Source: Oscillospiraceae bacterium (GTDB lineage Bacteria; Bacillota; Clostridia; Oscillospirales; Oscillospiraceae). Taken from it: DNA of 64,000 nucleotides. How positions within the stretch are numbered: position 1 is the stretch's first letter; every line of letters begins with the position of its first letter. This document shows, in pieces, positions 36,567 to 44,124 of this stretch. Both the position numbers and the translations under genes were made by a program. The DNA is taken from NCBI GenBank assembly GCA_017519975.1, contig JAFWRM010000032.1, forward strand, positions 62,001 to 126,000, in the 5' to 3' direction. A model generated the notes under the pieces. The model searched no databases and was not told where the DNA came from. It saw only the letters and a list, made by a program, of their open reading frames with translations.

Positions 36567-37298
36567 TTACATTTTCTGCTTCAGTTGGATCAGTTCCCGA
36601 TAGGCGGCATCGAAGGCCTGCCGCTGTACGGTCATCTCATCCCGTTGGGCGGGGGCAAAGCCGGCTTTTTCATACAGCCGGTCAAGAAGCCACCGGCAAA
36701 GATCCGGATTTTTGATGAGCACGGGGCCTGTCAGTCCGGTGGCGACGATCCCATTCGACAGATAACCTTCGGAACCCGAGGAGACAGTGTTGCCCTGCTC
36801 CGTCCCCGTCTGGAAGAGCGCCGGACCGTCCAGTTCCGTCTGCGAGCATTTGTTGACGAACCCGATAACCGTTTTTCCGTCCGCACCGAAGGAGTAGATC
36901 ACGTCGCCCAGATAGCGCTTTTTCCGGGTGCGGGACACCACGGCGGGAATGAGTCCCATGCCCTCAAGTGTAAGGTTATCGGGATCATCCTCCTTTATGG
37001 AGCGGCAGAAGATCTCAAACGCCGTCCCCGTGAGGAGCAGCTGGCCGCCCTGTGCCGCATAACGTTCGAACGCTTCTCTGAAGGGAAGAAGAAGCTCCAG
37101 CGCGCGAAGGGAGGAACGCTCCGTTCCGCAGCCGATGAAAACAAGGTCGTATCCGTTCGGATCGACGGCGTCGTTTGAGGCGGTGACCTCACACGCACAC
37201 CCTTCCTTCTCCATGTATCGTTTCAATATGGAAATGTTCGCGTAATCCCCATACAGGTTCATAAGGTCGGGGAACAGATGCAGAATGCGGATGCTCAT
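36567..37298 (-). CDS. GatD-like glutamine amidotransferase fold protein lacking catalytic Cys and His, 243 aa
   Basis: The protein aligns along its length with GatD, the glutaminase partner of MurT in lipid II amidation. Conserved pieces include LHLFPDLMNLYGDYANI, IGCGTERSSL, LEGMGLIP, GDVIYSFG and GPVLIKNPDL. However, the nucleophile motif CGGYQ reads TGTAFE here (Thr90 in place of Cys), and the YLHGP motif reads GLTGP (Thr190 in place of His). As read, it cannot hydrolyse glutamine by the normal mechanism. Its start overlaps the MurT gene stop by 4 bases, so the two are coupled. It may be a structural partner or supply free ammonia only; a sequencing error is unlikely at two separate sites. 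Confidence 0.85.
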   Translation of the reverse strand: MSIRILHLFPDLMNLYGDYANISILKRYMEKEGCACEVTASNDAVDPNGYDLVFIGCGTERSSLRALELLLPFREAFERYAAQGGQLLLTGTAFEIFCRSIKEDDPDNLTLEGMGLIPAVVSRTRKKRYLGDVIYSFGADGKTVIGFVNKCSQTELDGPALFQTGTEQGNTVSSGSEGYLSNGIVATGLTGPVLIKNPDLCRWLLDRLYEKAGFAPAQRDEMTVQRQAFDAAYRELIQLKQKM

Positions 37299-38626
37299 AT
37301 TTTTTCCTCCCCCGTAACGGACCGTATGGCCTGGCCCAGACGCGCCTTGTCGGCAAAGCAGGTGATGAAGTACAGCTGGGTATCACCGCCTGAGAATTCG
37401 GCCACGGCTCTGTCGGGATCTTCGATGACGGTGATCCTGTCCTGAAGGCCGGCGAGGATGAACCGCAGTTCAAGATCCCGGCAGTATTTTCCGCACAGGA
37501 CGATGCGGCCGACGTTCGGCGCGGACAGCCTTTCAAAGTCAATGTCGTACAGCCAGCTGGTCTCTCCGGTATAATACTTGCGGGAGATGGCGTTGACCAT
37601 TACAAGCACGTCGCAGGGATCGCCGGAACGCACGACGTAATCGATGGAACTGTTGTAAGATACGGAATTCTCGTGTTTGGAGATCAGAAGCATCGCGGGG
37701 CGGCCGTTGACGTCGAAAGTGCTCACGCGGCCGTTTTTCATGACGAATCCGCTCAGCGACTCCGCGGCCCGCGCGGGTTCTGTTCCGACGAGACAGGCTA
37801 CGGAATAGGCGGCCAGCATGTTGTAAATGTTGTGCAGCCCCCGGAAGGCGAGCGTGAGGGGGTAAGTGCCGTCGAAAACGATGCGGCCGTTCGGCAGATC
37901 GACGTCCGTTACACGGAAGCGCGGCTCGCCGGAGGCGTGCCCGCAATGCGTACAGCGGAAGCGGCCGGCATCGGCATAGTTAACATAATCATAAACCATC
38001 GGGTGCTTGCATATGGGGCAGAAGACTCCGTCACGGTAACGGCCCTGCAGAGAATCGACCGAGCAGGGGTTGCGGTCCATGGCGTACCAGACGGTATTCC
38101 CGTGGCCCCGTGCGAAGGCTGCCACCAGCGGGTCGTCCGCGTTGAGCACCAGGCAGGAGTCCTCCTTTACGGCGTCCGCCAGAATATCGTAGATCCATTC
38201 GTTGTGACCGTTGCGGGTCATCTGATCGCGGTACAGGTTGGTGATGACGAAATGGGTCGGGGTAAACCACCGGAACGTCAGTCTGGCATAGCGCTCGTCG
38301 GACTCCAGAAGAACGACGTCGGCTTTGACTCTGCCGGACAGCGTGCAGCTGCACAGGAGCGTCGTGGCAACGCCCTCCGTCTGGTTGGAGCCCTCCCGGT
38401 TCCATACGACGGTACGGCCGTTTTCCGTCAGGATATGGGCGATCATCTCCACCGTCGACGTTTTCCCGTTGCTTCCGGACACAGCGATGACCGTATCCGG
38501 GAGACGGATCCTGGAAAGAATGCCGGGAAACAGCTTCAGAACGATCTGTCCCGGAAGACTGGAGCCGCGGCCCAGAAGACGGCCTATCGCCCTGATAAGT
38601 TTACATAATAATACAGCTATGATCAT
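37295..38626 (-). CDS. murT: MurT-like Mur ligase (lipid II amidation), 443 aa
   Basis: Mur ligase P-loop GSNGKTS (51-57) with SNQTEG downstream. A Cys4 zinc ribbon interrupts the central domain (C203-x2-C206 and C225-x2-C228), as in MurT. The DUF1727-type C-terminal domain with SWLYDIDFERL follows. One hydrophobic N-terminal segment is present. MurT with GatD converts the D-Glu of lipid II to D-isoglutamine using ATP. AAGGGAAAG is just upstream of the ATG. It follows RuvX by 48 bases and overlaps the GatD-like gene by 4. Here the partner seems inactive as a glutaminase, so the ammonia source is open. Confidence 0.92.
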   Translation of the reverse strand: MIIAVLLCKLIRAIGRLLGRGSSLPGQIVLKLFPGILSRIRLPDTVIAVSGSNGKTSTVEMIAHILTENGRTVVWNREGSNQTEGVATTLLCSCTLSGRVKADVVLLESDERYARLTFRWFTPTHFVITNLYRDQMTRNGHNEWIYDILADAVKEDSCLVLNADDPLVAAFARGHGNTVWYAMDRNPCSVDSLQGRYRDGVFCPICKHPMVYDYVNYADAGRFRCTHCGHASGEPRFRVTDVDLPNGRIVFDGTYPLTLAFRGLHNIYNMLAAYSVACLVGTEPARAAESLSGFVMKNGRVSTFDVNGRPAMLLISKHENSVSYNSSIDYVVRSGDPCDVLVMVNAISRKYYTGETSWLYDIDFERLSAPNVGRIVLCGKYCRDLELRFILAGLQDRITVIEDPDRAVAEFSGGDTQLYFITCFADKARLGQAIRSVTGEEKI

Positions 38627-38674
38627 AAGCTTTCCCTTCTGACGCTGATGTTGTTCTTGCTTTGGCGGCGGCGT

Positions 38675-39097
38675 TTAGCGGCCGGAGGAGGAAAGACCGG
38701 CCAGGTATCCTTCCAGGATCAGGCAGGCCGCGACGGCGTCGACGTTTTTCCGGTGATGGACCGTCCGTTTTCCGTTGGCGGAAAGAATGCGGTGCGCGTC
38801 CACCGTCGTTCTGCGTTCATCCCACAGAACCACCGGAAGTTTGGATACGGCTTCCAGCAGAGAGGCGAATTCCCGGCATTTTTCGGCCCGGGGACCGAGC
38901 GTCCCGTCCATGTTTCTGGGATATCCGAGGACCAGCGTGCCCACGTTTCGTACCTTTGCTTCACGGGCGATGGCCTCGGCGACCGGTTCCGGTCGGTACC
39001 CGGGAATGACGAAAGCGTCGCCGGCGAGCGTGTTGGTAAGGTCGGAAACGGCGATCCCGGTCCGTGCGTCTCCGTAATCGATGGCCATGACTCTCAT
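38675..39097 (-). CDS. ruvX: RuvX/YqgF family Holliday junction resolvase-like nuclease, 140 aa
   Basis: RNase H-like fold with the first acidic strand AIDYGDARTGIAVSD, a central LVLGYPRNMDG and the WDERRTT strand, ending in DAVAACLILEGYL. This is the standard YqgF layout, involved in pre-16S rRNA 5' processing or Holliday junction handling. Its start overlaps the stop of the YbaK gene by 4 bases. Confidence 0.95.
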   Translation of the reverse strand: MRVMAIDYGDARTGIAVSDLTNTLAGDAFVIPGYRPEPVAEAIAREAKVRNVGTLVLGYPRNMDGTLGPRAEKCREFASLLEAVSKLPVVLWDERRTTVDAHRILSANGKRTVHHRKNVDAVAACLILEGYLAGLSSSGR

Positions 39098-39573
39098 TCG
39101 ACGTCCTCCGGCAGACGGCAGACGTCCACCCAGTCCGAGGCTCGGGAAAACCGGAAGCATTCCTCCGGCGACAGCCGGACTGCGCTGCTGGCGCTTCCGG
39201 CCGCCGGATATACGATATCGAACCGCAGAAGCGATCGATCCAGATAAACGGGTACGCCTTCTCTGACGGCAAAGGGACATACGCCGCCAGGCGCATGCCC
39301 GGTGAGCCGTTCCACATCCTCCGCGGGAAGCATTTTTGCCTTGAAGCCGAAACGATCCCTGAATTTTCTGTTGTCCAGGCGGGCGTCACCGGCGCAGACG
39401 ATGAGCATGCAGCCGTTTTCATCACGGAAGGAAAGCGTTTTCGCGATGCGCGATTCCTCCGTGCCCAACGCGGCGGCGGCCAGGGGGACCGTGGCGCTGG
39501 AAACGCTGAATTCCAGTATGCGGTTTTGCGCCCCGAATGATTTCAGATAATCTCTCACGGATCCAACTGACAT
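39094..39573 (-). CDS. YbaK/EbsC family aminoacyl-tRNA deacylase-like protein, 159 aa
   Basis: Typical YbaK-type motifs: a conserved Lys in IAKTLSFRDE, RLDNRKFRDRFG, TGHAPGGVCPFA and VYLDRSLL. Members remove mischarged amino acids from tRNA (Cys/Ala from tRNA-Pro). The ATG at 39573 was chosen, with AAAGGGG 9 bases upstream. It heads a four-gene unit with RuvX, MurT and the GatD-like gene. Confidence 0.92.
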   Translation of the reverse strand: MSVGSVRDYLKSFGAQNRILEFSVSSATVPLAAAALGTEESRIAKTLSFRDENGCMLIVCAGDARLDNRKFRDRFGFKAKMLPAEDVERLTGHAPGGVCPFAVREGVPVYLDRSLLRFDIVYPAAGSASSAVRLSPEECFRFSRASDWVDVCRLPEDVE

Positions 39574-39609
39574 GGCCGAACCCCTTTGTACGTTTGATTT
39601 CGGCTTGAT

Positions 39610-39638
39610 ATGATAGCATATAGCACAGCCACGGTCAA
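39610..39638 (-). promoter_or_regulatory. Promoter for the YbaK-RuvX-MurT-GatD unit
   Basis: On the - strand: TTGACC (39638-39633), a 17-base spacer, then TATCAT (39615-39610). It ends 37 bases before the start codon. Confidence 0.7.
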
Positions 39639-39686
39639 GAATGGGCGACCCGTTTCCCCGGAAGCGGTACAGGGGCAATTTATATC

Positions 39687-39715
39687 TTGTTTTTTGCCGA
39701 ACCGTATACTATAAT
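39687..39715 (+). promoter_or_regulatory. Promoter for the Asp23-DAK2 pair
   Basis: TTGTTT at 39687-39692, a 17-base spacer, then TATAAT at 39710-39715. It is 75 bases from the Asp23 start. The minus-strand promoter at 39610-39638 is back to back with it. Confidence 0.65.
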
Positions 39716-39790
39716 GAACAGACTGCTGACGGAAACGGACTACTACCGGTACGGCGGATCGCTGCCCGGGATACCGAAGGAGTGAAACAG

Positions 39791-40144
39791 ATGATCAAAC
39801 TGTATACCGATCTGGGTCATATCAGTGTGACCAGTGATGTTCTTACGGAACTTGCCGGTCAGGCGGCCATGTCCTGCTTTGGAGTCAAGGGGATGACGGT
39901 GCTTTCCATGACTGACGGACTTGTCCACCTGCTGAAAAGGGAAGCGATGGGCAAAGGCGTGAAAGTCGTTTACAACAACGACGGCACGATCTCCATCGTT
40001 CTCCATATCGCTGTGGATGAAGGCGTCAATATTCCTGTGCTCTGCGGAAACGTCAGAGACGAAGTCCGATATAAAATGGAAACGGTCACCGGAGTTTCGG
40101 TGAAACAGGTGAACGTATACGTGGATTCCATTATCACGGGCTGA
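39791..40144 (+). CDS. Asp23/Gls24 (DUF322) family protein, 117 aa
   Basis: A short acidic cytoplasmic protein with the DUF322 pattern: LGHISVTSDVLTELAGQAA near the N-terminus, then a strand-rich middle with SIVLHIAVDEGVNIP and a C-terminal VKQVNVYVDSI. This family is widely linked to envelope stress in Firmicutes and is normally next to yloV, as here. The ATG at 39791 follows GAAGGAG; upstream in-frame starts lack a ribosome site. Confidence 0.88.
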   Translation: MIKLYTDLGHISVTSDVLTELAGQAAMSCFGVKGMTVLSMTDGLVHLLKREAMGKGVKVVYNNDGTISIVLHIAVDEGVNIPVLCGNVRDEVRYKMETVTGVSVKQVNVYVDSIITG

Positions 40145-40155
40145 GGGGGAGAAAG

Positions 40156-41796
40156 ATGACAGAAATATTGACGGGCGCCCTCTTTGCCGAGATGGTGGCA
40201 AACGGCGCGGCAGCCATCGAGCTGCACAAAGAAGAGGTGAATGAGCTCAACGTGTTTCCTGTTCCCGATGGGGACACCGGCACGAACATGAGCCTGACCA
40301 TGTCCAACGGCGCCGCCGAGTGCCGGAGGAAAAAGCCGGTCACTCTGACCCAGGCGGCCGACGCCGCGGCGGGCGGTCTGCTTCGCGGCGCAAGAGGGAA
40401 TTCCGGCGTCATTCTGTCTCTCCTTTTCCGCGGCATGGCCAAGTCCTTCAAGGAGAAGGAAACGGCGGGCCCTGCCATGCTGGCAGCTGCCATGGCATCC
40501 GGCGTGGAGACGGCCTACAAGGCGGTCATGAAGCCGGCGGAGGGAACGATCCTGACGGTATCCCGGCTGGCGTCCGCAGCGGCCGTGGAGTGCGCGGAAC
40601 ATGCCGGGGATCTGGAAACGGTCCTGCTGCGTGCCCTGGAGGCGGGAGAGGAAGCTCTTGCCGACACCATCAATCTGAACCCTGTTCTGAAAAAGGCCGG
40701 CGTCATTGATTCCGGAGGAAAGGGATATCTGTATATCCTGGACGGAATGCTGAAGGCGCTGAGGGGAGAGACCATTGAAGTGACGGCCCAGACCGAAGTT
40801 CGTGAAAAAGCGGAGTTCTCCGATTTTGATACGGAAGACATCCATTTTGCTTACTGTACCGAGTTCATTGTTGAGAGAGAAAACGACAAGGATCCGGATC
40901 TGCTCCGGGAATTCCTGAGCGGGATCGGCGACAGCATCGTAGTAGTGGATGACGATGAGATCATCAAGACTCACGTTCATACCAACGAGCCCGGCAATGT
41001 GCTCACGGAGGCGCTGACCTACGGCAGCTTCCTGACGGTAAAGATCGAAAACATGAAGCAGCAGCACACGCATAAGGTCCTCGAGCAGGCAGAGGAGCAG
41101 GTGCCTTCGGCGCCCGCAGCCGCGCCGGCGGAACCCGAGAAGGCCTATGGGATCGTATCCGTCTGCGCGGGAGACGGCATGGCCCAGATCTTCAGAGATC
41201 TCGGCGTCGACGCCATCGTGACCGGAGGGCAGACCATGAACCCCTCGACGGAGGACATTCTGAAGCAGGTGGAGAGCATTCCCGCCGAAACGGTCTTCGT
41301 TCTTCCCAACAACAAGAACATCATCATGGCGGCGCAGCAGTGCCAGCCCCTGACGGACAAAAAGGTGGTCGTCATCCCCACGGGCACGGTGCCGCAGGGG
41401 ATATCCGCCGCGGTGGCTTTCGATGCCTTTGAAGACGCGGAGACCAACGAGCAGACCATGACGGAAGCGGCCGGTGCCGTCCGTACCGCCCAGATCACAT
41501 ACGCCGCGCGGGATTCCGAGTTCGATGGGCAGACGATCCGCGCAGGGGAGTATCTCTCCCTTCTGGATGGAACGCTCGCCGCCAACGACGCCGATATCGG
41601 TACCGTCGTCCGGACGACGATCGAAAAGATCGGACAGGGGGATCCGGAACTCGTTACGGTCTTCTACGGGGAGGATGTGACGGAGGAGGCCGCGGCTGCC
41701 GTCGGTTCCACGGCCGAAGAGCTGCTCCCGGATGCGGAGATTAGCGTACTGCGAGGCGGCCAGCCGGTGTACTACTACGTGATTTCCGCGGAATAA
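40156..41796 (+). CDS. fakA: DAK2-domain protein, YloV/FakA family fatty acid kinase, 546 aa
   Basis: The N-terminal DAK2 domain has the nucleotide/Mg-binding segment NVFPVPDGDTGTNMS and the loop GARGNSGVILS. The middle contains an HVHTNEPG element, and the C-terminal part (about 335-546) resembles the DegV-like domain. FakA phosphorylates fatty acids held by a FakB partner; no FakB gene is in the window. It is 11 bases after the Asp23 gene, a common pair in Firmicutes, and has GAGGGGGAG before the ATG. Confidence 0.92.
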   Translation: MTEILTGALFAEMVANGAAAIELHKEEVNELNVFPVPDGDTGTNMSLTMSNGAAECRRKKPVTLTQAADAAAGGLLRGARGNSGVILSLLFRGMAKSFKEKETAGPAMLAAAMASGVETAYKAVMKPAEGTILTVSRLASAAAVECAEHAGDLETVLLRALEAGEEALADTINLNPVLKKAGVIDSGGKGYLYILDGMLKALRGETIEVTAQTEVREKAEFSDFDTEDIHFAYCTEFIVERENDKDPDLLREFLSGIGDSIVVVDDDEIIKTHVHTNEPGNVLTEALTYGSFLTVKIENMKQQHTHKVLEQAEEQVPSAPAAAPAEPEKAYGIVSVCAGDGMAQIFRDLGVDAIVTGGQTMNPSTEDILKQVESIPAETVFVLPNNKNIIMAAQQCQPLTDKKVVVIPTGTVPQGISAAVAFDAFEDAETNEQTMTEAAGAVRTAQITYAARDSEFDGQTIRAGEYLSLLDGTLAANDADIGTVVRTTIEKIGQGDPELVTVFYGEDVTEEAAAAVGSTAEELLPDAEISVLRGGQPVYYYVISAE

Positions 41797-41821
41797 AAAC
41801 CGGATCTGCTGACAATAATGT

Positions 41822-41851
41822 AAAACGCGGCGCTTCTGCGCCGCGTTTTTT
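41822..41851 (+). terminator. Terminator after the DAK2 gene
   Basis: A perfect 12-bp stem (41822-41833 with 41838-41849), 4-base loop, and TTTT tail. The left flank has AAAA, so it may also work for the convergent gene ending at 41928. Confidence 0.85.
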
Positions 41852-41927
41852 GTATGGGATATCCTCGTGAACAGAAAAAGACACGCCGACACCGTCGACG
41901 TGTCTGAGTCCGTCGGATAAGAAACGG

Positions 41928-42365
41928 TCAGTCGTTGAGGGCCCGGTCGAACAGAATCTCCAGCTCGGCCCCTTTGGCGCGAAGCTCCTCCAGAGTGGGA
42001 TAGTTGAGATCTTCCGTGATGTCAAGATCCGCCATTCCAAGCGCCGCGTACACAAAGCGGGTTTCAGATTTGTGAAACATGCGCCGGTATTTTTTGAAAT
42101 CCTTCGCCATGTTCTTCATGGCAAAGTCGTGATGCTCCGGAAGATCGATGATGTCGTGATACCGGGAGACCAGCTCCTTGGCTGTCAGATGGCAGACGAG
42201 AGCCATCGAGGGCTCCTCTTTGGGGAAGAGCTGGGCCAGAAGTTCCGTGATCCTGTCCCGCTGGCGCTGCCCATAGGGGAAGGCCCACTCCTCATATTCC
42301 TTCGCGTCACGTTCACGCGTCCGCTTGTTCTTGAAGCTCAGCCACTGATAATCGCCGATTGCCAT
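41928..42365 (-). CDS. Conserved hypothetical protein, 145 aa
   Basis: A small, charged, helical cytoplasmic protein without signal or membrane helix. I recognise no catalytic motif. It starts MAIGDYQWLSFKNKRTRER and contains a helical MKNMAKDFKKYRRMF segment. The ATG at 42365 is preferred, with AAAGGAG 9 bases upstream; an in-frame ATG 18 bases earlier overlaps that site. A good promoter lies upstream. It is divergent from the 64-residue membrane protein gene. Function unknown. Confidence 0.75.
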   Translation of the reverse strand: MAIGDYQWLSFKNKRTRERDAKEYEEWAFPYGQRQRDRITELLAQLFPKEEPSMALVCHLTAKELVSRYHDIIDLPEHHDFAMKNMAKDFKKYRRMFHKSETRFVYAALGMADLDITEDLNYPTLEELRAKGAELEILFDRALND

Positions 42366-42399
42366 GACCCGTTCTCCTTTCATGGATAACTACATTGAT

Positions 42400-42428
42400 A
42401 CTATACCATATGCGCCTATGGGATGCAA
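42400..42428 (-). promoter_or_regulatory. Promoter for the 145-residue hypothetical gene
   Basis: On the - strand: TTGCAT (42428-42423), a 17-base spacer, then TATAGT (42405-42400), 35 bases from the start codon. Confidence 0.7.
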
Positions 42429-42469
42429 ACGGCAAAATATGTACGAACTGTAAAATTCAGCCAAACCCG

Positions 42470-42498
42470 TTGCCTTTTGCTCATGGCTGCGGTACAAT
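42470..42498 (+). promoter_or_regulatory. Promoter for the 64-residue membrane protein gene
   Basis: TTGCCT at 42470-42475, a 17-base spacer, then TACAAT at 42493-42498, 32 bases before the start codon. Confidence 0.7.
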
Positions 42499-42529
42499 GA
42501 CTGCAGTATGAGGAAAGGATGGTATTCGC

Positions 42530-42724
42530 ATGAAAAGCAAGACAGCCGCCATTATCAAATTCCTGATCATCATTGCCATACTGGCTGCGATCGTCACCGC
42601 CATTTTCATCTATAAGAATGAGATCCTGGACGCCATCGACGTCGGCCGGGAAAAGGTCTATGCTCTCAAGCGCCGTTATCTCAACGGGCGGGAGTTTGAA
42701 GATTACGAAGACGATATCCTCTGA
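42530..42724 (+). CDS. Small single-pass membrane protein, 64 aa
   Basis: One membrane helix at residues 8-28 (IIKFLIIIAILAAIVTAIFIY), then a basic and finally acidic cytoplasmic tail of about 35 residues ending EDYEDDIL. GGAAAGGATGG precedes the ATG. A dedicated promoter and a strong terminator flank it, which supports a real gene. No family recognised; its short tail resembles small regulatory membrane proteins. Confidence 0.8.
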   Translation: MKSKTAAIIKFLIIIAILAAIVTAIFIYKNEILDAIDVGREKVYALKRRYLNGREFEDYEDDIL

Positions 42725-42741
42725 TTCATGATGCCGTAACG

Positions 42742-42778
42742 ACAGGCGGCACGCCATGGGCGTGCCGCCTGTTTTTTT
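42742..42778 (+). terminator. Terminator after the small membrane protein gene
   Basis: A perfect 14-bp stem (42742-42755 with 42759-42772) followed by TTTTTT. It sits between two convergent genes (RlmH ends at 42784), though the T-run serves only the + strand. Confidence 0.88.
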
Positions 42779-42783
42779 ACGGG

Positions 42784-43266
42784 TCACTTATGATAGCGGC
42801 CTCCGGTCCGGATCTGAAAGGCGCGGTAGATCTGTTCCAACAGCATGACCCGGGCAAGGTGGTGCGGAAACGTCATGGGCGACATCGAAAGGCGGAGTTC
42901 CGCTTCCTGTTTCAGCGCCTCGTTCAGACCAAAAGATCCGCCGATCAGAAACGTTATGCTTGATGTTCCCGCAAGTTCATATTTTTCCAGCAGCGCGGAA
43001 AAATCCTGGCTGGACATCGTTTTTCCTTCAATGCAGGAGGCAATGACGATCCCGCTGCGGGAAATGCATTTCCGGATCTGGTCGGCCTCCTTTTTCAGGG
43101 CGGCCGAGATCTCCGCATCCGACGGAGAAGGGGACAGGCGGGATTCAGGGATCTCATCGATCTGCAGTCTGCAGTAAGGACCGAGGCGTTTAACGTATTC
43201 CTGGACCGCCTGCTGATAAAAGCGCTCCTTCAGTTTTCCAACACAGATCAGGTGAACGGTCAGCAT
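42784..43266 (-). CDS. rlmH: 23S rRNA (pseudouridine1915-N3)-methyltransferase RlmH, 160 aa
   Basis: Full-length SPOUT-type protein: LICVGKLKERFYQQAVQEY at the start, SAM-binding loop LIGGSFGLNEA, and the C-terminal MTFPHHLARVMLLEQIYRAF. This is a strongly conserved family. It is 3 bases after the WalJ-like gene, the same pairing seen in many Firmicutes. Confidence 0.97.
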   Translation of the reverse strand: MLTVHLICVGKLKERFYQQAVQEYVKRLGPYCRLQIDEIPESRLSPSPSDAEISAALKKEADQIRKCISRSGIVIASCIEGKTMSSQDFSALLEKYELAGTSSITFLIGGSFGLNEALKQEAELRLSMSPMTFPHHLARVMLLEQIYRAFQIRTGGRYHK

Positions 43267-43269
43267 GGT

Positions 43270-44055
43270 TCACACCACCACCATTTCGCCCAGGTGCCCC
43301 GAGGGAGCCACGTATACGAAAGCGTTCTGTCCGAGAACGGCGCCCGCGTCTTTCAGCCCCGCTTCTACGGCTTCACGGGCCAGATCGGGCGTGTTGTTTT
43401 CCTGGCTCAGATGGGCAAGGACAAAAAAGCGTGTGCCGCTTTCGTACAGCATCGCGGCGAGCCGGCCGCAGATCCGGTTGGACAGATGTCCGCGATCAGA
43501 GGCGATGCGCCTTTTCAGGGAGGAAGGATAAGGACCGTATTTCAGCATGTCCGGATCATGGTTGGCTTCCAGAATGACGGCGTGAACGCCGGTAAGGGCC
43601 TGCAGGACCTCTTCCGATACAAAGCCGAGATCGGTTGCCAGCGCCATGGAACGACCGTCCGCGGTCAGCCGGTATCCAACGCTTTCCTTTGCGTCATGAG
43701 ACGTACGGAAGGCACGGACGGTAAACGGCCCGACCGCAAAGGGCGTTTCAGGGGAAATGACGCGGATGGAGATATCAGTATCCGGAAAACGTGCCCGAAT
43801 CCCTTCAGCGGCGCCAGGGGAGGCGTAAACGGGAACACCGGTCTTTTTGCATAGGGTAGCCAGACCGCTGATGTGGTCGTCGTGTTCGTGGGTGATCAGA
43901 ACTCCGGCGATCCCGGCGGGATCGGCGTGGAGCGCCGCGAGCGCGGCCATGATCCTGCGGCACGAGATGCCTGCGTCGATGAGGATGTGGTCGTCTCCCC
44001 GACTGACAAGCGTGCTGTTGCCGGAGGAGGAACTGGCAAGAGTCGAAAACTGCAT
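43270..44055 (-). CDS. MBL-fold metallohydrolase, WalJ/YycJ-like, 261 aa
   Basis: Metallo-beta-lactamase fold with the metal motif HEHDDH (56-61), an early DAGIS aspartate and a terminal GHLGEM. The family includes YycJ (WalJ), linked to the WalRK wall-homeostasis system and DNA processing. AAGGTGATC precedes the ATG. It is 69 bases after the MurA gene and 3 before RlmH. Confidence 0.93.
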   Translation of the reverse strand: MQFSTLASSSSGNSTLVSRGDDHILIDAGISCRRIMAALAALHADPAGIAGVLITHEHDDHISGLATLCKKTGVPVYASPGAAEGIRARFPDTDISIRVISPETPFAVGPFTVRAFRTSHDAKESVGYRLTADGRSMALATDLGFVSEEVLQALTGVHAVILEANHDPDMLKYGPYPSSLKRRIASDRGHLSNRICGRLAAMLYESGTRFFVLAHLSQENNTPDLAREAVEAGLKDAGAVLGQNAFVYVAPSGHLGEMVVV

Positions 44056-44080
44056 GATAGATCACCTTTTACGAAAATGA

Positions 44081-44106
44081 ATGGCAGAGGGGAGACCCTC
44101 TGCCAT
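44081..44106 (-). terminator. Hairpin after murA
   Basis: A perfect 11-bp stem with a 4-base loop. On the - strand it is followed by TTCATTTTCG, a weak T-tract, so it is probably a partial terminator between murA and the WalJ-like gene. Confidence 0.6.
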
Positions 44107-44124
44107 TGACGCATCTTTTCAGAT

